Source of the DNA: Neisseria mucosa
Lineage (GTDB): Bacteria; Pseudomonadota; Gammaproteobacteria; Burkholderiales; Neisseriaceae
Reading direction: 5' to 3'
Length of the DNA: 64,000 nucleotides
Assembly (NCBI RefSeq): GCF_013267835.1
Contig: NZ_CP053939.1
Location: 806,001 to 870,000 of the forward strand
The position numbers and the translations under genes are program-made. Positions 56,776 through 64,000 of this stretch are shown one piece after another; positions within the stretch are counted from its first letter, which is position 1, and every line of letters begins with the position of its first letter. The notes beneath the pieces are model-generated. The model saw only the letters and a list, made by a program, of their open reading frames with translations. It was not told the origin of the DNA and ran no database searches.

Positions 56776-56905
56776 GACCGTCTGAAAAAATCCGTCACAC
56801 TGCCATCTTTTAACCGCCCTCTGAACTTGCCCATAAGCTTTTAGGTACAAATCCTTCTAGAAGCTTTTCAGACGGCCTTTATAACGACAGAAAGAACACA
56901 TCACC
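56776..56905. other. lipB-lipA spacer with two uptake sequences
   Basis: A degenerate copy AAGACCGTCTGAAAA (about 56775) and a full inverted copy TTTTCAGACGGCCTTTA (about 56865) are about 80 bases apart. AAGCTT occurs twice at 56837 and 56852. The distal copy with TTTA may weaken transcription into lipA. Confidence 0.5.
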
Positions 56906-57889
56906 ATGAGTGAAGAAGTAAAAAACGACCCCAAACGCGGCATCAAACTAAAAGGTGCAGACAAAACTGCACGCATTCCGATTAAAGTGGTTCCATTGGA
57001 ACAAAAATTGAAAAAGCCCGAATGGATCCGCGCCAAATTACCGGGCAAGAAATTCTTTGAAATTAAAAACATTCTTCGCGAACAAAAAATGCATACCGTA
57101 TGCGAAGAAGCATCTTGTCCCAATATCAGCGAATGCTTTACCAAGGGCACGGCCACATTCATGATTATGGGCGATATTTGTACCCGCCGCTGCCCGTTCT
57201 GCGATGTTGGCCATGGCCGCCCAAATATGCTGGATCCCGACGAGCCTAAACACTTGGCCGAATCCGTCAAATCCATGAACCTACGCTATGTCGTCATTAC
57301 ATCTGTCGACCGCGACGATTTGCGCGATGGCGGCGCACAACACTTCGCCGACTGCATCAAAGCCATCCGAGAAACCAGCCCGAATACCAAAATCGAAATC
57401 CTCGTTCCCGACTTCCGCGGCCGCCTGGACATCGCATTGAAAATCTTGGCAGAAACACCGCCTGACGTGATGAACCACAACTTGGAAACCCATCCGCGCC
57501 TGTATAAAAAAGCCCGTCCGGGTGCCAACTACCAGCACTCCCTCGACCTCCTGCGCCGCTACAAAGAAATGATGCCCCATATCCCGACCAAGTCCGGCAT
57601 CATGGTCGGCCTGGGCGAAACAGACGAGGACGTGCGCGAAATCATGCGCGATATGCGTGCCAACAATATCGAGATGATTACCATCGGCCAATATCTGCAA
57701 CCTTCAGACGGCCACCTGCCCGTCCTACGCTATGTAACGCCTGACCAATTCAAAGTTTTTGAAAAAGAAGCATACGAATTGGGCTTTACCAATGCCGCCA
57801 TCGGTGCAATGGTCCGCTCCAGCTACCACGCAGACGAACAAGCAGCCGAAGCTTTGCGTGAAACCCACGGCGGGTGTAGCCACCACTAA
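56906..57889 (+). CDS. lipA: Lipoyl synthase LipA
   Basis: Radical SAM enzyme that inserts two sulfur atoms into octanoylated lipoyl domains. 327 residues. Both Fe-S sites are intact: the auxiliary cluster [13 protein letters not shown] (CxxxxCxxxxxC) and the radical [13 protein letters not shown] (CxxxCxxC). The C-terminal Ser of the RSSYHADEQ motif, which ligates the auxiliary cluster, is present. Further family stretches: [20 protein letters not shown] and [14 protein letters not shown]. An in-frame uptake sequence lies near 57702. Serves the pyruvate dehydrogenase complex encoded earlier in the window. Confidence 0.97.
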   Translation: MSEEVKNDPKRGIKLKGADKTARIPIKVVPLEQKLKKPEWIRAKLPGKKFFEIKNILREQKMHTVCEEASCPNISECFTKGTATFMIMGDICTRRCPFCDVGHGRPNMLDPDEPKHLAESVKSMNLRYVVITSVDRDDLRDGGAQHFADCIKAIRETSPNTKIEILVPDFRGRLDIALKILAETPPDVMNHNLETHPRLYKKARPGANYQHSLDLLRRYKEMMPHIPTKSGIMVGLGETDEDVREIMRDMRANNIEMITIGQYLQPSDGHLPVLRYVTPDQFKVFEKEAYELGFTNAAIGAMVRSSYHADEQAAEALRETHGGCSHH

Positions 57890-57902
57890 GGTTTAAATCA
57901 TA

Positions 57903-57950
57903 TAAGGCCGTCTGAAAAATAAGAAAACTGTTTTTTCAGACGGCCTTTAT
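57903..57950 (+). terminator. DUS terminator after lipA
   Basis: AAGGCCGTCTGAAAAA pairs with TTTTTCAGACGGCCTT, followed by TATTT. Confidence 0.85.
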
Positions 57951-58036
57951 TTGGTCATAACTTACTATACAAAATTTTTTAGATTTTCAAAGTATAAACC
58001 TTAGTTGGGCTCTATTGAGCCAATCTTAAGTAATAC

Positions 58037-58080
58037 AAAAAAGCGGCACAACAGGATAAACACTGTTTGCCGCTTTTTAA
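58037..58080 (-). terminator. hemB terminator (non-DUS)
   Basis: On the minus strand AAAAGCGGCA and AACAG pair with CTGTT and TGCCGCTTTT around an 8-base loop with one bulge, followed by TT; 15 bases beyond the hemB stop. Confidence 0.8.
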
Positions 58081-58094
58081 TTTATTTCTTTATT

Positions 58095-59108
<1,014 letters not shown>

Positions 59109-59128
59109 TCAATAATGAAGTCTTAAAA

Positions 59129-59839
59129 TCAGTCTTCGACTTGACGTATGGCTTTGACCGAACGTTTGATTTCGCTGAGCGTACCGGTTTTATAACTATT
59201 ACGTTCCTGCTCGGTCATACCGTTTTGATCCAATTTGGCGATATTTTTCAATGCTTCGGCATATTGGCCGTCTGAAAGTTTTTCCTGTTTGATGTGCCAA
59301 CGGTTTTTCACTTCGGAAGCCGTCCACAAGCCTACTTTGTTGTAGTAGAACAAAATGCTTGCCGCCAGCGTCTTCATATCGCTGTCAGGTTTGGCACTGC
59401 CGATACTGCGGCCGATACGGTTGTTACGTTGATCGACTGCCTGGTCGGCAAGGTAACGGCTGAAGTAGTCGTCTTTACCTTCTCGCAACTCCATATCCGT
59501 CAGGCGCGCATTACCTGCTTTTTCGGCAATAATGCTGTCGAATTTAGAAGCAATCGCCGCCTGCCATAATGCTTGACGTACGGCATTGACCTGTGTTCCC
59601 CTGCTGTCGCCGTTTGCTTTGTCATCCAAACCTGTACGCTCGGCAAAGCGTGTGGCATTACTGGTCATATTGATTAAGCCTTCATCCTCCATCCCGATGA
59701 CTTGGGCGGCCACGGGATGGTTAAGCGCAAATTGTGCCATTTTACTGCGGCGGCTTTGATCTTCCTGATACGATTGGCAACCGGACAATACCAGCATGCC
59801 GAGAACGGCGCATTGAATGTGTTTTTTAATATGTTTCAT
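59129..59839 (-). CDS. DUF6973-like lipoprotein
   Basis: A 236-residue exported protein. The chosen ATG at 59839 gives MKHIKKHIQ; an upstream extension of 16 codons has no function as a signal. The lipobox is VLSGC with the Cys near residue 20. The mature part is helical: NHPVAAQVIGM, then the stretch NAVRQALWQAAIASKFDS and AEKAGNARLTDMELREG, which resembles the DUF6973 pattern, followed by DQAVDQRNNRIGR. The family is of unknown function and often occurs near toxins or in secreted proteins. It may share the hemB transcript (33-base gap). It holds an in-frame uptake sequence near 59267. Assignment to the DUF is from memory of the pattern. Confidence 0.8.
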   Translation of the reverse strand: MKHIKKHIQCAVLGMLVLSGCQSYQEDQSRRSKMAQFALNHPVAAQVIGMEDEGLINMTSNATRFAERTGLDDKANGDSRGTQVNAVRQALWQAAIASKFDSIIAEKAGNARLTDMELREGKDDYFSRYLADQAVDQRNNRIGRSIGSAKPDSDMKTLAASILFYYNKVGLWTASEVKNRWHIKQEKLSDGQYAEALKNIAKLDQNGMTEQERNSYKTGTLSEIKRSVKAIRQVED

Positions 59840-59960
59840 GATGTAACTATCGATATTATGGTGTGAGTTCAACTGATTGTTTAACATAGAAACGCCCGTA
59901 AGCGCAAAATAATTCCCATACGGCCAAATCGGCGCATGAATGGCTATTTTATAATAAAAA

Positions 59961-59992
59961 TAAGGCCGTCTGAAAATTTTCAGACGGCATAA
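59961..59992 (-). terminator. DUS hairpin after the EamA transporter gene
   Basis: AAGGCCGTCTGAAAA and TTTTCAGACGGC with no spacer loop; seven bases beyond the stop on the minus strand. T residues follow on the minus side. Confidence 0.7.
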
Positions 59993-59998
59993 GTATTT

Positions 59999-60871
59999 TT
60001 AACCTACCAAGCTTCGAATTTGCGGCCAATAAAACAGACAGGCTATCGAGCAAATAGCAATACTGATACCGGCTGTATTAATGCTGCTGATTTTTTCTTT
60101 AAACATTGCCGCACCAATCAGCGTACCCAAAACAATTACGCCGATGTTCATACCGGCAAACACCAAGGTAGGATTATCCTTCATGATTTGGTGTGCCGAG
60201 ATGTAGGTAACAATATTTAAAAAGTTCAGGCAGCCTAAAATCATACCGCCCACTATACCCTCTTTGGTCCATTTGCTTCCTTTGGCAAACAGGTAGCCAA
60301 ACATCAAGATAGCTGCCAAACAAAATGCCACCAGCAAATTACCAGCAAACGCGGTACCGCTCTTTGCCACTTGCTTAAACAAAATATCAATGACGCCATA
60401 GCCGCACCAAACGCCCAAAAGCAGCATCACTTGCGTACTGAGACCGCCGGATTTCTTACCGCCATCGCTTTTCCAAAGCAAGAAAAACAATGCTGTAAAT
60501 GCCAATACCAAACCAATCAGACGGCCTTCGGTCAGTTGTTCATGAAAAAGCGTGAATGAAGCGATAATGGGCAAAAACAGCGATAAGCGTTGTGCTGCGT
60601 CCGATTTGACGATACCTGCCGCATCGACGGATTTGCCCATAATGACAAACACGCTTGGCAACAAGATACCCAAAGCTGCAAAGAGCCACCAAGTCGGTAA
60701 AAACACCTGCGGATTGCTTAAATCCGGCCTTAACACCAGCATGGTCAAAGTAACGGCAACGATATAGTTCACCGCCACCGCCTGCTCAATATTGATTTTT
60801 TGCTTGCGCGCCACTTTCAGCAATACGGAAACCAACACGCTGCAAACGATACTTGCCAATAAATATGCCAT
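59999..60871 (-). CDS. EamA/DMT-family transporter
   Basis: A 290-residue membrane protein with about nine or ten hydrophobic helices and two repeats of the drug/metabolite transporter type; short loops, no signal peptide. Segments such as PTWWLFAALGILLPSVFVIMG, AQRLSLFLPIIASFTLFHEQL (the pre-repeat signature) and NPTLVFAGMNIGVIVLGTLIG support the family. The substrate cannot be told. It lies three bases downstream of the J-like membrane gene on the same strand, so the two are probably co-transcribed. An in-frame uptake sequence is near 60518. Confidence 0.85.
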   Translation of the reverse strand: MAYLLASIVCSVLVSVLLKVARKQKINIEQAVAVNYIVAVTLTMLVLRPDLSNPQVFLPTWWLFAALGILLPSVFVIMGKSVDAAGIVKSDAAQRLSLFLPIIASFTLFHEQLTEGRLIGLVLAFTALFFLLWKSDGGKKSGGLSTQVMLLLGVWCGYGVIDILFKQVAKSGTAFAGNLLVAFCLAAILMFGYLFAKGSKWTKEGIVGGMILGCLNFLNIVTYISAHQIMKDNPTLVFAGMNIGVIVLGTLIGAAMFKEKISSINTAGISIAICSIACLFYWPQIRSLVG

Positions 60872-60874
60872 GCT

Positions 60875-61507
60875 TTAAAACCATCCTTGAGTAGGAACAG
60901 GCTTATCTTCATTCAGTTTAATCAGTCCGACGACTACGCGATAAATGAGCCAAATACCGGTTGCCACCAAAATCAGCCAACCGATTAAGATAAGTATGGT
61001 CAACATCCCGAAAAGCATACCCACCAACGACACCCAAAATGTCTTAATCAGCCAATCAATATGGCTGGCATAAATACTGCCTTGCGCCTCATCGCGTTTG
61101 ACATATGCCAAAATCACACCGACAACGGGTGCAAACCAGATAAACAGGCCCAAAGCATAGGTAATATAGGCGATAAAAACATAGTTTTTCACTTCAGAAT
61201 TAGACGTATTGACCATATTGGCCTCCGTATTATTGTTCCCTGTATTATAGTTTTCCGTATGATTGACCACTATATTATTGAAGCCGTTGTCTTGAGCTTC
61301 CTGAGGCTCATACTGCATGGCCGCATCATAAGCCAGACGTTTTTCCGGATGAGACAACACTTCAAACGCCTGTCCGATGGCTTTGAAACGCTCCGCATCT
61401 TTCTGAATATCCGGATTGGCAACCAATTTGCCGTAAGCCTCGCGGATAACATTAATATCCGCATCCTGAGACACACCCAAGATTTCGTATAAATTTAATT
61501 GTTCCAT
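60875..61507 (-). CDS. J-like domain membrane protein with DUF4870-type C terminus
   Basis: A 210-residue protein. Residues 4-62 resemble a DnaJ J-domain (LYEILGVSQDADINVIREAYG, RFKAIGQAFEVLSHPEKRLAYD), but the loop that should read HPD reads NPD (about residues 31-33), so stimulation of DnaK by the usual His is not expected. A polar, Asn-rich linker (about 70-100) leads to two or three hydrophobic regions (FIAYITYALGLFIWFAPVVGVILAYV, then WVSLVGMLFGMLTILILIGWL) resembling DUF4870. Type III J proteins with membrane anchors are known; the missing His is the oddity. Next to the EamA gene (3-base gap). Confidence 0.85.
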   Translation of the reverse strand: MEQLNLYEILGVSQDADINVIREAYGKLVANPDIQKDAERFKAIGQAFEVLSHPEKRLAYDAAMQYEPQEAQDNGFNNIVVNHTENYNTGNNNTEANMVNTSNSEVKNYVFIAYITYALGLFIWFAPVVGVILAYVKRDEAQGSIYASHIDWLIKTFWVSLVGMLFGMLTILILIGWLILVATGIWLIYRVVVGLIKLNEDKPVPTQGWF

Positions 61508-61522
61508 CTTTATTCCTATCCT

Positions 61523-62008
61523 TTATGCATCCACCGCAACATGAACATCTTGCGGATTGAGCGTACGCAGATTTTCAGGTTTCATGCCCACGATAAACCC
61601 ACGTTTGCCGCCATTGATAAAAATCTCGTCCAAAGCCCAAATGCTTTCTTCCACATAAACCGGCAACGCGGTTTTCATACCGAACGGCGATGTCCCGCCG
61701 ACCAAATAGCCCGTCCATTTCGCCGCCTGATCCGCCGTTGCCGGCTCGATGTGTTTCAAGCCCAGTTCGCGTGCCAGATTGCGGGTGGAAATATGTTTGT
61801 CGCCGTGCATTAACACAACCAAGCCTTTTTTGTGTTCATCCTGCAGGACGATTGTTTTGATGACTTGATGCTCAGGCTTGCCCGCGCACTCGGCAAAATG
61901 CGCCGTACCACCATGTTCTTCATACGCATAAACATAAGGGACAAAATCGATTTTCTTACTGCGTAAAAAGCGCACTGCCTGCGTAACCGGATATTCTGCT
62001 TTACTCAT
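61523..62008 (-). CDS. ybaK: Cys-tRNA(Pro)/Cys-tRNA(Cys) deacylase YbaK
   Basis: Editing enzyme that removes Cys wrongly attached to tRNA-Pro. 161 residues, the YbaK type. Markers: PVTQAVRFLRSKKIDFVPYVYAYEEHGG, the conserved Lys in HQVIKTIVLQD, and the loop VGGTSPFGMK with the GGxSPFG pattern. The 3'-end sits 16 bases upstream of the J-like gene on the minus strand, and the start is divergent from the RidA-type gene. Single-domain and free-standing, unlike the insertion domain in some ProRS enzymes. Confidence 0.93.
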   Translation of the reverse strand: MSKAEYPVTQAVRFLRSKKIDFVPYVYAYEEHGGTAHFAECAGKPEHQVIKTIVLQDEHKKGLVVLMHGDKHISTRNLARELGLKHIEPATADQAAKWTGYLVGGTSPFGMKTALPVYVEESIWALDEIFINGGKRGFIVGMKPENLRTLNPQDVHVAVDA

Positions 62009-62106
62009 GATCGTTTTCCGCCACCCTGTTCAGACGGCCCCTCTTAAATGTGGAACGTAAACAACTGCAATGTTACCATACCTTCTTTTTGAAATCAGGA
62101 GACAAC

Positions 62107-62460
62107 ATGGACATCCGCTATCTTGGCACAAGCAAACGCTATTCGGAAGCCGTCGTGGCCAACGGCTTGGTTTTCCTCTCCGGCATGGTTCCCGAAAATC
62201 CTGAAGCCGATGCCAAAGCGCAGACTGAAAATATTTTGGCACAAATCGATTCATGGCTCGCCCAATGCCAATCCGACAAGGCCCACATTTTAGAAGCCAC
62301 CATCTATCTGCCCGATATGAACGACTACGCCGCCATGAACGAAGCCTGGGACGCATGGACAGCCCCCGAGCGCGCTCCGGCCCGCGCCTGCGTGGAAGCA
62401 AAACTGGCCTCACCCGACTGGAGGGTTGAAATCAAAATTACCGCCCTTCAAATCAAATAA
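62107..62460 (+). CDS. RidA family protein (YoaB-like)
   Basis: A 117-residue trimeric-barrel protein of the YjgF/YER057c/UK114 family. Start ATG at 62107 has AGGAG 6 bases upstream; 19 further codons upstream are not coding. Markers: RYSEAVVANGLVFLSGMVPENP, QTENILAQIDSWLAQC and the Arg of the ligand site in the C-terminal PARACVEAKLASPDWRVEIKITA. True RidA deaminates reactive enamines; the Arg-Cys-containing RACVEA segment fits the active class, but YoaB-type members have less certain roles. A lone uptake sequence is in the shared upstream region near 62028. Confidence 0.9.
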   Translation: MDIRYLGTSKRYSEAVVANGLVFLSGMVPENPEADAKAQTENILAQIDSWLAQCQSDKAHILEATIYLPDMNDYAAMNEAWDAWTAPERAPARACVEAKLASPDWRVEIKITALQIK

Positions 62461-62471
62461 AGCACAAATAT

Positions 62472-62530
62472 CAGGCCGTCTGAAAATGCCGCATTGACCA
62501 AGCAAGCGCAGTTTTTCAGACGGCCTTTAT
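62472..62530 (+). terminator. DUS terminator after the RidA-type gene
   Basis: AGGCCGTCTGAAAA and TTTTTCAGACGGCCTT are about 30 bases apart, followed by TATTC. Confidence 0.7.
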
Positions 62531-62588
62531 TCTTTTGCGGTACAATACCGCCCTTAAATTTTTCTATTATTTCAAAGCACAAACAGCC

Positions 62589-63548
62589 ATGTCCAAAAAA
62601 ACCAAGCAAGAATTAGAAAACAACAAACTCAGCAAACGCCTGCGCCACGCCGTCGGCGACGCCATTAACGATTTCAATATGATCGAACCGGGCGACAAAA
62701 TCATGGTCTGCCTCTCCGGCGGCAAAGACAGCTACGCCCTGTTAGACATTCTGCGCCAGCTCCAAGCCAGCGCACCGATTGATTTCGAACTGGTCGCCGT
62801 CAATCTCGACCAAAAACAGCCGGGCTTCCCCGAAGAAGTGCTGCCGACCTATCTCGAAAGCATCGGCGTGCCCTACAAAATCGTCGAAGAAGACACCTAC
62901 TCCACCGTCAAACGCGTGTTGGACGAAGGCAAAACGACTTGTTCGCTGTGCAGCCGCCTGCGCCGCGGCATCCTCTACCGCACGGCAAAAGAATTGGGCT
63001 GTACAAAAATCGCCTTGGGACACCACCGCGACGACATCCTTGCCACCATGTTCCTGAATATGTTCTACGGCGGCAAACTCAAAGCCATGCCACCCAAACT
63101 GGTGAGCGACAATGGCGAACACATCGTCATCCGCCCGCTGGCGTATGTGAAAGAAAAAGATTTGATTAAATACGCCGAACTGAAGCAATTCCCAATTATC
63201 CCATGTAACCTCTGCGGTTCGCAGCCCAACCTGCAACGCCAAGTCATCGGCGACATGCTGCGCGATTGGGACAAACGCTTCCCCGGCCGTATCGAATCGA
63301 TGTTCTCCGCCCTGCAAAACGTCGTTCCATCGCATTTGGCCGATACCGAACTCTTCGACTTTGTCGGCTTGGAACGCGGTCAAAACCTTAAACATGGTGG
63401 CGACTTAGCGTTTGACAGTGAAAAAATGCCGGAACGTTTCTCCGACGGCAGCGAAGAAGACGAAAGCGAAATCAAAATCGAGCCGCAAAAAGCCGAACGC
63501 AAAGTCATCAATATTCTGGCAAACAAACCTAAAACCTGCGGTTTATAA
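62589..63548 (+). CDS. ttcA: tRNA 2-thiocytidine(32) synthetase TtcA
   Basis: Inserts sulfur at C32 of certain tRNAs using ATP and a 4Fe-4S cluster. 319 residues from ATG at 62589; the frame runs 18 codons further but overlaps the promoter region. PP-loop [17 protein letters not shown] near residue 40, and the two CxxC sites [10 protein letters not shown] and [12 protein letters not shown] that hold the cluster. [28 protein letters not shown] is typical. TACAATACCG near 62539 may be the -10. Confidence 0.96.
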   Translation: MSKKTKQELENNKLSKRLRHAVGDAINDFNMIEPGDKIMVCLSGGKDSYALLDILRQLQASAPIDFELVAVNLDQKQPGFPEEVLPTYLESIGVPYKIVEEDTYSTVKRVLDEGKTTCSLCSRLRRGILYRTAKELGCTKIALGHHRDDILATMFLNMFYGGKLKAMPPKLVSDNGEHIVIRPLAYVKEKDLIKYAELKQFPIIPCNLCGSQPNLQRQVIGDMLRDWDKRFPGRIESMFSALQNVVPSHLADTELFDFVGLERGQNLKHGGDLAFDSEKMPERFSDGSEEDESEIKIEPQKAERKVINILANKPKTCGL

Positions 63549-63560
63549 TTCCATTTAATT

Positions 63561-63604
63561 TTCAGACGGCCTTTCGGTAGCTATTTACCGAAAGGCCGTC
63601 TGAA
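63561..63604. terminator. Long reverse-order DUS hairpin between ttcA and the regulator gene
   Basis: TTCAGACGGCCTTTCGGTA pairs with TACCGAAAGGCCGTCTGAA, a perfect 19 bp stem with a 6-base loop, the longest in this window. The order of copies is reversed compared with most terminators. It separates convergent genes. Confidence 0.75.
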
Positions 63605-63639
63605 TATTCATATTTGAAATTTTTGCTATTCTTTTTTAT

Positions 63640-64000
63640 CTATTCTTTCCCTGACAAACCGTGCAGCAGCAATCCCAATACGTCTTGCGGCAACTTTTGC
63701 GGCGCGGCAGCATAAAGCGCGGCCAGTTGCGGATGGCGCATCAATATATCCGCCTGTCGGATGAACAGATCGATGAGTTCCACCGGCAAATCGGGCTGTA
63801 TCAGGCGGCGTTGTTGCAGGGTGTGGAAGAATCCGCGCATAAAGGCGTATTTTTCTTCGTTCAATTCGTGGAAAAACCGCTCCAGCTCCAAATCGGTGTT
63901 CTCCTCGATGTCGCGCAGGAAAGCGGCGGAATAAAGTTCTTCAAACGATTGTTTTTGCAGGGTAAACACAGCCTCGGCGGCTTCGCGCAGGCTGCATTGC
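63640..64000 (-). CDS. C-terminal part of a probable TetR/AcrR-family regulator (gene continues past the window)
   Basis: The frame is open through the end of the window, so only about 119 C-terminal residues are seen, beginning ...QCSLREAAEAVFTLQKQ. They are all-helical with Leu/Phe/Arg-rich helices (ELERFFHELNEEKYAFMRGFFHTLQQRRLIQPDL, split by a short turn, then LIDLFIRQADILMRHPQLAALYAA), the pattern of the ligand-binding domain of TetR-type repressors. The helix-turn-helix end is not in the window, so the family is inferred only from the C terminus. Could be another all-helical regulator. Confidence 0.5.
   Translation of the reverse strand, partial: QCSLREAAEAVFTLQKQSFEELYSAAFLRDIEENTDLELERFFHELNEEKYAFMRGFFHTLQQRRLIQPDLPVELIDLFIRQADILMRHPQLAALYAAAPQKLPQDVLGLLLHGLSGKE

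Overview
The window is chromosomal DNA of a commensal Neisseria, most likely of the N. subflava / N. flavescens group. The main clue is the DNA uptake sequence: the 12-mer AGGCCGTCTGAA (the AG-DUS dialect, not the ATGCCGTCTGAA of meningococci and gonococci) occurs dozens of times, mostly as inverted pairs that form terminators between genes. A 636-residue amylosucrase nearly identical to the N. polysaccharea enzyme and many neisserial housekeeping proteins agree with this. The species call is inference; no rRNA or tRNA gene was found here, and the only structural RNA seen is the SRP RNA.

Layout. 1-7.6 kb: end of a sulfate ABC transporter operon (cysW partial, cysA), ung, an NfeD/stomatin pair, cca followed by an AT-rich membrane gene of unknown function, a small CPHC protein, uraA. 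7.6-7.8 kb: ffs on the minus strand. 8-15 kb: two lactate/2-hydroxyacid modules facing each other, a 1277-residue FAD/Fe-S fusion dehydrogenase and lutA-lutC-lutB. 15-20 kb: an AT-rich gene remnant, amylosucrase, a three-gene polar amino acid (probably cystine) ABC importer. 20-28 kb: yheS, two small Lys-rich secreted proteins, ftsK, tig, clpP. 28-33 kb: a membrane protein of the so-called site-specific recombinase family and clpB, both on minus. 33-40 kb: trpS, an unknown lipoprotein, tpx, the rlmE-ftsH operon, yhbY, a Sel1-repeat protein. 40-47 kb: pyruvate dehydrogenase operon aceE-aceF-lpdA, then glnB. 47-53 kb: mpl, a frameshifted DUF1287 gene, and the ferrous iron operon feoA-feoB plus a tiny Cys-rich partner. 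53-64 kb: lon-hupB, ybeD-lipB-lipA, hemB, a DUF6973-like lipoprotein, an EamA transporter, a degenerate J-domain membrane protein, ybaK, a RidA protein, ttcA, and the C-terminal part of a probable TetR-family regulator.

How the genes work together. Central carbon metabolism is well represented: lactate is oxidised to pyruvate (Lut and the FAD/Fe-S enzyme), pyruvate dehydrogenase converts pyruvate to acetyl-CoA, and lipA/lipB supply the lipoate that aceF and lpdA carry on their lipoyl domains. Protein quality control is also dense (tig, clpP, clpB, lon, ftsH). The clpB and lon genes have upstream sequences resembling heat-shock sigma-32 promoters with the same 13-base spacing. Two Fur-box-like sites lie upstream of feoA and of the FAD/Fe-S dehydrogenase.

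I did not find a clear new multi-gene system. The most unusual items are the AT-rich gene after cca, the J-domain protein whose HPD motif reads NPD, the NfeD gene whose best start is ATA, the remnant-rich leader of amylosucrase, the long structured leader of aceE, and the DUF1287 frameshift. Promoters, operators and terminators are read by eye from sequence and are predictions only.
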